A stretch of 64,000 bases of DNA from NCBI GenBank assembly GCA_034336665.1, contig JAPFBE010000032.1:3286001-3350000 (forward strand), written 5' to 3'. Below the pieces are notes generated by a model, which was not told the DNA's origin, made no database searches, and saw only the letters and a program-made list of their open reading frames with translations. Made by a program: the position numbers and the translations under genes. Of the stretch, positions 9,846 to 19,023 are shown one piece after another. Source of the DNA: Luscinia megarhynchos (taxonomy: Eukaryota > Chordata > Aves > Passeriformes > Turdidae). Numbering within the stretch: the first letter of the stretch is position 1; every line of letters starts with the position of its first letter.

Positions 9846-10955
9846 ATGTTTAAGTGCCTTAGATATCAAAGTAAGTCAGGCCTGTAAGTAAGGTTAATTC
9901 ATAAGTTATAAGCTATCTTAAATGCTGCTAAATGTTGTTCTTTTGCTAAGTTGCTAAGTTTAACTTCGAAGTTATGTTAGGTTAAATGCTGTTAAGTGTT
10001 ATTCCCCCGTTAAACTGTTAAGGTTAAGTTATAAGTAAAGTTAGGTATTGTCTTAGGTTGAATGTAAGATGTAACCAAAAGGTATGCATTCTATCACCAT
10101 CTATGTAAGCTGTTAAGATAAGTGAGGCAATGTTCTTTATCCTCTCTATGACTCATCCATGGTAACTCCCTCTAGGGGGCTATCTCAGTTTATGAGCTAG
10201 AAAGGCCTCACTGCATGACTCATAAAATTACATCATCCCATTGTGAGATGCTCCAATCAGGGGGAGGAACCAAGCATTCCTACCAGGATATAATCTGAGG
10301 TTTTAGAGCACCAGGGCAGCTTTACCTACTAGATTCCCAGAGGACAAGAGCTACATAACCACCACTAGACCTTCAGAGGAAGATCAGACCCTTCTACAGG
10401 ATCACTGCTTCAACAGAACCACATCTATCACTTCAACAGAACTGCACCCACCATTTAATCGAACTACCACCACCATGCCCAACAGGGTGCCAGGTTGTAT
10501 CCTGACTCTGCCAGTTTAAGCCAGTGTTTCTGTATTATTTTATCTTAATGTTCCTATCAATTGTAATTCTGACTTGGGATCTCCCTCTGGTTTGCTTTCA
10601 AACTAGTACAGGTATGAGTCAAATGTTTTTCCTTTGCTAAATTGTTAAGTTTAAGGTATAAGTTACTGTTAAGTTTGAGTGCTGTTGAGCTTTTAGGCCA
10701 TATTCCTTTTTATCCTTGCCTTCACTCTTCTTTTGTCACATGCACCTAAACACCACTACACACCCCCACCCGCCCCCACCTTAGGTAGTTGTCAGTTCAT
10801 TTCTGTTTTGATTGCCTGGATTTTGTTGGATTTTGTGATTGCTTGGTTTTCCATGGTTGTGGCTGAACTGTCCTGTAAGTAGTAAAGTGAATCTTGCCAA
10901 CAAACTTTGTCGTACTGTCACTTAATATTAAATCTAGTTTTTGCTGATACCCTTA
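9846..10955 (+). mobile_element. Left part of a class I LTR, rich in TTAAGTT, split by insertions
   Basis: The flanks of the solo LTR (9880-10048 and 10616-10720) share degenerate TTAAGTT/TAAGTTATAAG repeats, so they are one sequence interrupted by it. The sequence then runs to GCTGATACCCTTA at 10955, is cut by provirus C, and resumes at 18948 with CCCTTGCTGGTGA. It follows the class I pol/env remnant, so it is most simply that element's 3' LTR. Exact ends are uncertain. Confidence 0.5.
10049..10610 (+). mobile_element. Solo LTR with 5-bp TSD GGTAT, plus strand
   Basis: Starts TGTCTTAGGTTG and ends AAACTAGTACA, 562 bp. It is flanked by GGTAT at 10044-10048 and 10611-10615, a perfect 5-bp target-site duplication. 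The first 100 bases (ACCAAAAGGTATGCATTCTATCACCATCT) match the LTR at 29972. No internal retroviral sequence lies inside, so it is a solo LTR. Confidence 0.8.
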
Positions 10956-11234
10956 TGTAACTGTCCCTGATTAACTCCCTCCTAGCTGAATTACTCTGAG
11001 AGAGTTAATCAGTTGTTACATGTAGATAAACGAAGGATACAAAAGAGGCTCTTTGTCTTTATCTGTCTAGGGTAGCTTTATTGCATTGTGGTCTCAGGAA
11101 CAAAGAGGACAAAGGGTCTCAGCTAACGGTTTTTCTAGGAAAAGGTCAGGGAGGGAATTGGTCTTCTGCCAATAGGAGAGGGACACGAAGTTTGGGTAAA
11201 CATTCCTTATACCTCTAAGTATTGGATTACAACA
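10956..11234 (-). mobile_element. 3' LTR of provirus C
   Basis: On the minus strand it begins TGTTGTAATCC and ends GTTACA, so TG...CA ends are intact. A minus-strand AATAAAG signal lies near 11077. It pairs with 18669-18947 at near identity, with six substitutions by eye. Confidence 0.9.
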
Positions 11235-11258
11235 TCTCTTTGTTTTTTTGCTTTTAAA
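11235..11258 (-). promoter_or_regulatory. Polypurine tract of provirus C
   Basis: Reading the minus strand, AAAAGCAAAAAAACAAAGAGA sits directly before the 3' LTR start (TGTTG). It is A-rich rather than G-rich. A tract in this place primes plus-strand DNA synthesis. Confidence 0.6.
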
Positions 11259-11344
11259 TGAGGGAAAGATATTAGATTTATTTTATTCGAATTATGATTT
11301 TGCCCACCATTGATAATCGGTGGGAGAGTTAGATTGTTTCATGT

Positions 11345-12656
11345 TTTTCATTTCTATGTGATTGACTACAGAGGTAGAAGGAATGATACCATTAATGGCC
11401 TTGAAAATTAAATAACGTAAAATTCCAAATGCCATTATTACAAGGAAAAGAATAACAAAGAACAACATAATTGTTTTAACTACAGAAGTCCACCACCCGG
11501 AGAACTCCCAGCCTTTGAACAGCTCATTGAACTAATTTTTTGATTCTTGCTTCACTTGTCTGATTAGGTTGTTCATATTTCGAAGAGCAGCGTGGACGTT
11601 GGGAGCTTTTGAGGTCAAATTCATACAGCAAAGTCCTTCAAATTCCTGGCATTCATGTCCATGCAATAGCAGAAGAAAATCTATAGCAGCACGATTTTGG
11701 AGTGCGGCCTGCCTGGTAATTTCCTCATCCTCCAGGAGGGAGCTGATGGCAGTTGAGGTTAAGTTTGCCTGTTTAAAAACCCAACACTCTAGGTGACCTA
11801 ATTCACCCAGAGCTTTAGCTGCTGCGACCCACGGAAGGAACACAGACACAGCTATTCTTTTTGATTTGGCCCAATGGAAAATTTCTGTATTACAAGTTGG
11901 GTCCAAATTGTCAGCGCTTCTCTTTTGTATTTTGTCAGCTGATTTGTTTTTGTGAGTCAAATCTCTAATTAAAGTTTTGTTGGGTGCTAACAAGGACAAC
12001 CGCCCTATGGTGCATGGCCCTCCTAGAAGCTGAGAAGGAATTCCTGCCCATGCCCGATCCCCACAAATTAAAAACAATCCCTTAGGTAGACTTTTGGGAC
12101 TAGAATAAGCTGGATCATTGGCTGAAGTATGGTTTAGAATGTTACACCAATTTCTGGCCATGAATTCCCTGCGAAATTGTCTTATAATATGAAACCCATT
12201 AGTGTCAGTAGGTTTTGGGAAAATACTAAAATGAATACAACATGGTGAAGGGTAGGAACCCAACAGCTCTAATTCTTGGGGTTCCTGGGCTGCTTTGGGG
12301 AAATTTGGCAGCAGCTCCTTTAAGGGATTTCTTCTAATATCTGCTGACTGCCTAGGTGAAATGGTGAATGACTCAGGCGCTTCCTTGGACATTTGTATGT
12401 CAAAGCTGCCTGAATATTCTTCAACCTTCAATGGGACTCCTACCAGGCAGGTGGACATAGGTTCTTTTGCTGTTGTAGTGGACAGGCATATGTTTTCCTG
12501 TTGGAGCGTTCGTCCCAGGGTCACCCAAACGTTTTGACGTGGCTGAGGGATGATCCACGCTGCTGCCAAACTGTTCAGTGTTAACAAGAAGACAACTTGG
12601 AAGGGGTTCATCACGGGATTGAGTGGAGGATAGATTTTCTCTAAAAGGAAAAACAA
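11345..12656 (-). CDS. env: Alpharetrovirus-like Env of provirus C, stop before the membrane anchor
   Basis: The 374-residue frame (12656-11532) opens with a hydrophobic leader (VVFLLTLNSLAAAWII), then SU with GLFLICGDRAWAGIPSQLL, a basic stretch KIQKRSADN that may be the SU/TM cleavage site, a hydrophobic fusion-peptide region (AVSVFLPWVAAAKALGEL), the immunosuppressive-type LQNRAAIDFLLLLHGH and the C-x6-CC motif CQEFEGLCC. A TAG at about 11532-11534 then interrupts the frame. The same frame continues after it with FNELFKGWEF and a long hydrophobic anchor (IMLFFVILFLVIMAFGI), so the stop removes only anchor and tail. Env would bind the receptor and fuse membranes; without the anchor it could only be secreted. 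SU is shorter than in complete alpharetroviruses. Confidence 0.85.
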
Positions 12657-12703
12657 ACATTTTAAAACATGTTATAAGTCTCTATCTGCCGGAATGTAGT
12701 TCT

Positions 12704-13924
12704 TTAAAAAGCTTTTCTCTCTTCCTTCCGGCGGCATCTTCTTTTCGAAGCAATGGTTACTTGTTTCTCATCTCCTTCTGCTGGAGCTGGATTTTTTGGA
12801 ACAAACGGTTTGACCCACTTCTGGGGAATCCATCGAGGGCCTGAGGGAGTGGATATGCACCTATAACCACGACCCCAGGTTACCAGCTCATAGGGACCTT
12901 TGGTTTCCCACGTTTCTGTGTCCCTAATCAAAACTGGTGGATGCTGAGACAACTTGAACTGCTTACTGCTGTTAAAATGACGCACTACAGGAGGACTCAT
13001 ATTCTCAAATGAGCAATTCAAGAAATTGATAGTGAACAGGGCTTTGCAGAGCTTTTGCTATGGAGACATCCACACAGTTAAACTGCTCTGTCTAGCTAGA
13101 ACCTGTTTGAGCGTCTGGTGTGTACTCTCAATCACAGCTTGACCTGTGGGGGAGTGGGGGATTCCAGTTTTATGTTCCACTCCCTACTGCTGCACAAATT
13201 CCAGGAACTCCTTGGATGCGTACGCTGGACCACTATCTGTTTTGATTTCCCTAGGGATGCCAAATACTGAAAAAGCTTGCACTAGATGTTGTTTGGCATG
13301 CACAGCCCTTTCTCCTGCATGGGCAGAGGCATAAACTGCACCTGAATATGTGTCAATGCTTACATGGACATATTTGAGGTGTCCAAAATTGGGAATGTGT
13401 GTGATGTCTGTCTGCCACACTTCACAGCTGCCAAGGCCTCGGGGATTAATCCCCATACCCAGTGATGGCATGGCCTGGAGCTGGCAGCTGGGACAGGTGG
13501 CCACAATGGCTCGAGCCTGACTCCGTGTTAGCTGGAACTGACGGACCAGACGTGGAGCATTCTGGTGGTATTGCTGGTGGCTCAGCTTTGCCTGTTGGAA
13601 GATGTCAGGTAGGCGTGCTTTCTCAGCTGGGGCTGCAAGGGAGTCTGCCTTACGATTTCCTTCTGCGATCTCGCCTGGCAAATCTGTGTGTGACCTCACA
13701 TGCATCACATACAAGGGATGCTCTCTATGTGAAACCAAATAGATTAACTTAGAGAGCAGTCTAAAGAGCTGCTCATTATCGATGTCTTTTAGCACTGCTT
13801 GCTTCGCTCTAGACACTACCCCAGCAACATAAGCTGAGTCAGTTACCAAGTTAAATGGCTCTGAGAACTTCTCAAAGGCTCTCACAACTGCAGCCAGCTC
13901 GGCTATTTGGGGCAAGCCCTCCAC
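12704..13924 (-). CDS. pol: RNase H C-terminal part and integrase of provirus C, two in-frame stops
   Basis: From 13924 the frame gives the end of RNase H (IAELAAVV, VTDSAYVAG, GNRKADSLA). Integrase follows with HQQYH and CPSCQ (zinc site) and the catalytic acids in WQTDITH, KTDSGPAY and GQAVIEST. Its C-terminal domain reads GPYELVTWGRGYRCIST and WIPQKWVKPF. A TAG at about 13184 lies between the second and third acid, and another TAG near 13060. Apart from these the frame runs unbroken to 12704, ending in a basic tail. It would integrate viral DNA. It overlaps the start of env slightly, as in related viruses. Confidence 0.85.
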
Positions 13925-14248
13925 AAACTCAACATCAGCTTCTCAATGCTGAGTCTGTGGGTTTCTCTAAGTCATCACCGACTTATGAAAGGCCCCTGAT
14001 GCATCTGTGAACACTGTGAGTGCCTTGAGTGGTCTCTGACTCTTCTTCTCACGAGGAATGAGGTGGAATTCCTCATTAAACAACTTATGAGCCGGGCCAT
14101 GGACTGATATTTGTCCACTGTAGCTGTCTAGAGATATTTGGAGGCTGACATTGCTCTGGAGCAAGTGCTCAAACATCTCCGTGGTAAGCCTTTCAGGAGA
14201 GTTCCTTCCCTCCTTTTCTGAGGAGGTTTGATCGGAAGGTGAATGCAT
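13925..14248 (-). pseudogene. pol: RNase H N-terminal part of provirus C
   Basis: In the frame following the RT shift, ALTVFTDASGAFHKSVMT ends at a TAG, with a TGA 21 bases later, before the frame resumes at 13924. FTDAS holds the first catalytic Asp. The two stops fall where related element H has Trp codons (VITWQNS), so both could be TGG-to-stop changes. The frame also includes a linker rich in Ser/Gln upstream. Confidence 0.75.
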
Positions 14249-15426
14249 GCAAAGTCACAACCTGCCAGCTCACGCAGCCTCATCCTTGCCTTCTGAATCA
14301 GCTGAGCCATCAGCTCTTGTGGCTGAGTGATGGTCTTGGATCTTTGATGGGAGAGGAAGACCCATTCTATGATTATGAGTGAATCTTTCTGCCCCTCAAT
14401 CCACTGAAATATTAGACCTTGCAGGTGTGGCAGTTTCCCCAAAACTATGAATTTGAAAGATAGCTCAGGTTGATAACGGTGAGCCTGTCTCTCTGCCAAG
14501 GCTTTTTGTACCTTTTCAATTGCAATCTTTGCCTCTGGGGTCAGCACCCTGGGAGAAACCAGCTCTCTCTCTCCTTTCAATAAATTAAAGAGTGGTTTTA
14601 GGTCCTCGTTAGTGAGGCCTAGCCACGGCCTTACCCAGTTTAAAGACTTAAATAGGGAATGGACATCTGCCAAGGTTTTGGGATTACAATTGATTTCTAA
14701 TTTCTGTGGGACTATTGTCCGTGCAGTAATCTCCAAGCCCAGGTATTTCCAAGGTGGCATCCTCTGAACTTTGTCTTCCTGTAATTGAAATCCAGCAGAG
14801 GTTAAAACTTTAACCACTAGGTCAAGTGTGTGTTGGAGTATCAAGTTATTGGGAGCACACACAAGCACATCGTAGATGTAATGTAAAATTATAGCTTCCC
14901 TTCTTTGTGCACGCACAGGGGACAGCAATGAGGCTACATACCACTGGCAAATGGTAGGACTGCACTTCATGCCTTGTGGCAGCACTTTCCAGTGGTACCG
15001 CTTCATTGGTGCTTCTTGATTTATGGAGGGAACTGAGAAAGCAAACCTTGGGGCATCTTCAGGTTGTAGAGGGATTTGGAAGAAACAATCTTTGATGTCT
15101 ATTACAGCCAATTGCCACTCTCGGGGTAACATTGTTGGGGATGGCATCCCAGGCTGGGGAGACCCCATGTCTTGAATTACTTTGTTTATTTCTCTAAGGT
15201 CATGTAACAATCTCCACTTGTCCTTCCCCGGTTTCTTTATTACAAAGATAGGGGAATTCCAAGGGCTTGTGGTTTCTTCAATGTGGTTTTTTGCTAATTG
15301 TTCCTCCACAAGTTCCTCAAGCGCCTTCAGCTTTTCCTTTTTCATTGACCACTGTGCTACCCAGATTGGGGTGTCATTTAGCCATGTTAATTTCTGGATA
15401 GGGTGCTCCACAGAGGCCAGCTGCAA
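14128..15426 (-). CDS. pol: Reverse transcriptase of provirus C, active site YIYD
   Basis: This 432-residue frame is in a different frame from pro, as expected for ribosomal frameshifting. Domains: fingers (SPIFVIKKPGKDKWRLLHDLREIN), motif A (LAVIDIKDCFFQIPLQ), motif B (LPQGMKCSPTICQ), motif C, then thumb and connection (PWKYLGLEI, NWVRPWLGL). Motif C reads YIYD at 14869-14880 where the family has Y-x-D-D (YMDD in element D). The first catalytic Asp is thus Tyr, from a GAC-to-TAC change. This should abolish polymerase activity although the frame is open. The end of the frame (after about 14240) is out of phase and not real pol. Confidence 0.9.
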   Translation of the reverse strand: MQLASVEHPIQKLTWLNDTPIWVAQWSMKKEKLKALEELVEEQLAKNHIEETTSPWNSPIFVIKKPGKDKWRLLHDLREINKVIQDMGSPQPGMPSPTMLPREWQLAVIDIKDCFFQIPLQPEDAPRFAFSVPSINQEAPMKRYHWKVLPQGMKCSPTICQWYVASLLSPVRAQRREAIILHYIYDVLVCAPNNLILQHTLDLVVKVLTSAGFQLQEDKVQRMPPWKYLGLEITARTIVPQKLEINCNPKTLADVHSLFKSLNWVRPWLGLTNEDLKPLFNLLKGERELVSPRVLTPEAKIAIEKVQKALAERQAHRYQPELSFKFIVLGKLPHLQGLIFQWIEGQKDSLIIIEWVFLSHQRSKTITQPQELMAQLIQKARMRLRELAGCDFACIHLPIKPPQKRREGTLLKGLPRRCLSTCSRAMSASKYL

Positions 15427-16268
15427 AAATCCTGAGGAGTTTTAGGAATAATCATTTTAATTCCCCACTGGGACATGGAGTTCCTCCCCCACAAGGGACA
15501 TTTGTAATCTATTACAAACGGACGAACACTCGCCACTTTCCCATCTCGCCCTTCAATTTGCACCATGGTTTTTGATATTTTTGCTAATTTAACTCTTCCT
15601 ATACCCTGAATTTTTCCAGCCACAGGTTACAGTTCCCAGTGTGACGGCCATATCCTTTCGGGTATGATTGTCACGTCTGCCCCTGTGTCAAGCACCCCTT
15701 CCACATGGAGGTGATGTGATCCATGTGTTAGGTTGCATGCCAAAGAAGGTTTTTGCTCACCCACCGTTTCTGCCCAGTAGACCTCAGGTGATTTCCCATC
15801 TGCTGTAACTTCCGCTGGTATGGGAATGGCCTGGGCTAATATTTGCCCCTTGTCCAGGTAGAATAGTGGCTGAGAACAATGTGCTAATATTATGAGGCAG
15901 GATACTTTTCTTTTCATAACCATGGGAGCTACTTCAATTTCTACAGGTGTGTGTGTTGTGTCTCCAACAACAAAATACTCACTCTCTATTTCCATGTGCA
16001 ATATGGCCACATCTAATTGGATGCTAGACAGATCCACTGTAATAATTGTCCAATCAGTAGTCCTGAAATGAAAACCTTTAGTAGTCTCCAGCCTGACACG
16101 ACCACAAGGCTGACAGACCTGGTTAACAGAAGATTTGACATTTAAATTATTTTGCATACCCACACATTTCATCCCATCCTCCCCCTTTGTTTTTAAGAGA
16201 GAGGCTTTTGCCACAGTAGTGTCTGCAGTATTTATATCTTGACGCGTTACGGTGTTACGAGCAGACAC
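15387..16268 (-). CDS. pro: dUTPase-like/protease region of provirus C, one stop
   Basis: The 16268-15627 frame has an N-terminal part resembling the dUTPase-like domain found upstream of betaretroviral protease (PVEIEVAPM, GQILAQAIPIP), then the protease site VLDTGADVTIIPE (DTGAD at 15675-15689), intact. A TAA follows SHWEL at about 15627. The same frame goes on with the flap region GKIQGIGRVKL and PLWGRNSMSQWG. One nonsense change separates this from an open protease. The protease would mature Gag and Gag-Pro-Pol. Confidence 0.8.
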
Positions 16269-16279
16269 GCACTGTAAAC

Positions 16280-17176
16280 TCAGTTTTTTGGTTTAAAGGA
16301 CTTCTTTTGTTTCTGGTTAACAGGGCATTCCCTAGCGAAATGTCCTTGCTTTTTACACTGGAAACAGGTGATATGCTGCAGTTGCTCAGGTGACACTGCT
16401 TGCTTCCTTGGTCGTGGTGTTTCAGCTGCTGCATGCTTTGATGGAGCTGGCCTTGGATTCCTTTCTGGTGCACTGAACAGTTCTGCTTTACTGGCACAGG
16501 CTTCTATCATCTGTGCTAGGGTTGGTGCAGGATACATAGGAAGACTTAGAATGACTCTGAGACATGCTTCCTTGGCATTTCTTTGGGCCATCTCTTTTAT
16601 CAGTTCTGTCTGGATTGCTGGATCATGCACTTGTCTTTCCACCTGTGAGCGAAGTCTATCTACAAACTGCAAAAAATTCTCAGAAGCATATTGTTTTATA
16701 TTTACATAGCTCCCCATTATCTCAACTGTTGGTAATTGATTAAAAGATGTTTCAGCTGTATTGCAAATTTTATCTAAAACAAATTTGGATAATACTCGAG
16801 TTTGTTTTTCAGGGCAATGCCAAGTTTCCTCACCACATAAATGATCTAAAGTAATTTCATTATCATCCAAATCCTTGGAATTATCAGTGCTTTGGTGAAG
16901 CTCTCTTAAAAGAGTCCCCAGAGAACGTTTCCATATACTAAACCACACATCATATTCTGAGGGAGTTAGCAAACACCTGAAAATATCTTTTATATCATGA
17001 GAGACCATCTCATTTGAAGCGAAAGTTGCTCTCATCATCCCTTTAAAGATCTCACTGCTTCTACCAAATTCTCTTTGCACTTTACAAATTTCTTTTTTAT
17101 CTTGATAAGAGAAAGCTTGATATTCCCTCTTCCCATTTCTTCTACCTACATAAATTACAGGAGCAACTGATGGCAT
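16280..17176 (-). CDS. gag: Gag capsid and nucleocapsid of provirus C
   Basis: A 298-residue open frame. It holds the capsid with the major homology region (ENFLQFVDRLRSQVERQ), the following NAKEACLRVILSLP and a single zinc knuckle CFQCKKQGHFAREC (about 16330-16371), and ends in a Lys-rich tail. One knuckle differs from the two seen in elements D and E. Capsid would assemble the core and nucleocapsid would bind the RNA. The frame is shifted relative to the upstream matrix frame, so one indel lies between 17176 and 17302. Confidence 0.85.
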   Translation of the reverse strand: MPSVAPVIYVGRRNGKREYQAFSYQDKKEICKVQREFGRSSEIFKGMMRATFASNEMVSHDIKDIFRCLLTPSEYDVWFSIWKRSLGTLLRELHQSTDNSKDLDDNEITLDHLCGEETWHCPEKQTRVLSKFVLDKICNTAETSFNQLPTVEIMGSYVNIKQYASENFLQFVDRLRSQVERQVHDPAIQTELIKEMAQRNAKEACLRVILSLPMYPAPTLAQMIEACASKAELFSAPERNPRPAPSKHAAAETPRPRKQAVSPEQLQHITCFQCKKQGHFARECPVNQKQKKSFKPKN

Positions 17177-17301
17177 ATTATCTCCTTCTAATTTCTAAAC
17201 TGCAGAGCCAGAGTCTGCAAAAGCTACGTGTCCCACAGCTGCTATCAGCCGAGGTGGCTTCCCCTCCCCCAGCTGCTGCAGCCACTGTGCTGTCCCGCTC
17301 C

Positions 17302-17984
17302 TCAGGGGCCCCCGTTGTAGCTAGGGGGTCTGGTATCTGTAACCGGAGCCGGGAAGAGGTGACTCGAAGCAGCCATAGGTGTAGGATTACAGGGGAGCAG
17401 GAACAGGTTAGGAGCAGGGATAGGGAAAGGGGTGGGGAAAGGGATTGAGAAAAAAGGATTAGAGGAAGATGAAGCAGGAACATGCTTTCCGCCATCAGCC
17501 ACGTGGCCTCCACCAGGAGATAAAGGGAAGTTACTGTTTGGACTATTATCAGAGTTCTCTGGAGGTAAATTCAAAGGAGACGGGTATATAGAGGGTTGTG
17601 TGACAGACTGCTCAGAATTTATAAAGTTTGGATCCTTTTCAGGGACAGAGAAATCTGGAGGAGCTGGGAGAGGTTTAAATGGATTGCTCTGTGCCCTATT
17701 TTTATTTTCCAATTGTAATAATTGTTTGCGAATATTTAAGACTATAGAGAGAAACAAAACTATATTGGAATTACCTTTCTCTATTTTAGAAGTTAACAAA
17801 CTCCCTATGTTGTTCCAAAAGAAAACCGAATTCATATCTTGTTTTTCGAAATCTGGAATTTCTTTAGAAATCCAAGATACAAATTTTTCCATTGTTCTTT
17901 TACTAATTGCTACTCCTCTGTATTTATCAGTTCTTTAAGCTGAGATGTAATACTCTTTTGTTGTGCCGATCAATTTGAGCCCAT
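17302..17984 (-). pseudogene. gag: Gag matrix and proline-rich region of provirus C
   Basis: The probable start is ATG at 17984-17982, giving Met-Gly-Ser-Asn and then TGA. The second-residue Gly fits N-myristoylation. After this stop and a frame change the matrix is open from 17892 (FVSWISKEIPDFEKQDMNSVF), followed by a Pro-rich stretch ending in RPPSYNGG. PPSY is a PPxY-type late-budding motif. The N-terminal lesion means Gag could not be made from the natural start. Confidence 0.8.
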
Positions 17985-18646
17985 TGTGATGTTATAAAGG
18001 CAATTAGCACAATATCCTATATCTCCACGTATGGATCACACAAATAAAAACAGCTCTGTTCTGACTCGAGTTTAAAAAACCCGCCAGACGGGACGCGGGC
18101 TCCACGGTCTGGTTTAAATCCCGAAACACGTGGTCCGCTTCCCTCCGACCGTGCAGGCTCCAGAGAACCCGTGCAGCCTTGCACTGCTTTTGGCGGGCCC
18201 CCCGGGGACCCTCGCAATGCCGGACCTGCCAGCTGCATGGCTTGAGCGGGGTTAATTTAGCGATCCCGCTCCTCTCGGTGGGGGACCACACCGCCAAACC
18301 GCTGCCGCGGCGGCTGCAAGGTCCTAAAACCTGTCCCTGCAGTCGCGCCGCCCGAGGTACTCCCGGGGAAACCCCCTCCCCGCCTCTATGGGCTAATGTT
18401 GGGTTCCCTGCCTCCCACGAGGGACGTTACCTGTTCTGACGTACCACGGCTTCTCCTGTGATCCGTGAAGATCCGTTTATCTCCAGCCGGCTCCCTCCAG
18501 TACTGAGAGCAGAGTTCTCGGCTGTCTTCCTTCCTACGTGGGAGCTGTATAAACAGCCTCCAAGTGTGGAGGGTAGTTGATCAAACCAACGAGCTTATTA
18601 AATCCCTAGAAAGGAATTCAGCTACCTGTGGGCTCGTAAGTAAAAA
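17985..18646 (-). other. CpG-rich 5' leader of provirus C
   Basis: Untranslated leader between primer site and gag start. From 18060 to 18440 it is markedly GC- and CpG-rich, unlike its surroundings, and gives spurious open frames on both strands. It should contain the splice donor and packaging signal, but I cannot place them exactly. Confidence 0.6.
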
Positions 18647-18666
18647 CCCCACACGTTGGGCTGCCA
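18647..18666 (-). promoter_or_regulatory. Primer binding site of provirus C, lysine-tRNA type
   Basis: On the minus strand, two bases after the LTR end, TGGCAGCCCAACGTGTGGGG resembles the known lysine-tRNA site TGGCGCCCAACGTGGGGC with small changes. Confidence 0.7.
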
Positions 18667-18668
18667 AC

Positions 18669-18947
18669 TGTAACAGTCCTTGATTAACTCCCTCCTAGTT
18701 GAATTACTCTGAGAGAGTTAATCAGTTGTTACATATAGATAAACGAAGGATACAAAAGAGGGTCTTTGTCTTTATCTGTCTAGGGTAGCTTTATTGCATC
18801 GTGGTCTCAGGAACAAAGAGGACAAAGGGTCTCAGCTAACGGTTTTTCTAGGAAAAGGTCAGGGAGGGAATTGGTCTTCTGCCAATAGGAGAGGGACACG
18901 AAGTTTGGGTAAACATTCCTTATACCTCTAAGTATTGGATTACAACA
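18669..18947 (-). mobile_element. 5' LTR of provirus C
   Basis: 279 bp, TG...CA on the minus strand. It differs from the 3' LTR at six positions by eye, mostly in the first 60 bases and near the centre. The flank CCCTTG after 18947 is the right half of the target-site duplication. Confidence 0.9.
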
Positions 18948-19023
18948 CCCTTGCTGGTGATTTTTCAAGTGATCTCAAACACCCGTTTGTAACAACACTC
19001 CAGTTAATTCATTTCAGCCTGAG
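18948..19023 (+). mobile_element. Right end of the split class I LTR
   Basis: CCCTTGCTGGTGA continues the sequence broken at 10955. It probably ends at ..GTTTGTAACA near 18996, followed by about 25 bases before the next LTR. Confidence 0.4.

Larger units (their letters stand above)
10956..18947 (-). mobile_element. Class II (beta-like) provirus C, nearly complete
   Basis: Two 279-bp LTRs (10956-11234 and 18669-18947) bound a 7,992-bp provirus with gag, pro, pol and env in order on the minus strand. Flanks CCCTTA (left) and CCCTTG (right) are a 6-bp target-site duplication with one mismatch, as expected for class II. I count six differences between the LTRs (about 2%). Gag has one zinc knuckle, the primer site is lysine-type, and Env is alpharetrovirus-like. 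The lesions are few: stop and shift in early gag, one stop in pro, RT active-site change, one shift at RT/RNase H, two stops in RNase H, two in integrase, one in env. Confidence 0.9.

Noticed and set aside
13925..13990. APOBEC-type hypermutation in provirus C, suggested by two probable Trp-to-stop changes
   Set aside because: Other lesions in the provirus include G-to-T, TAA and indels, and the LTR differences are mixed, so no G-to-A bias is evident.
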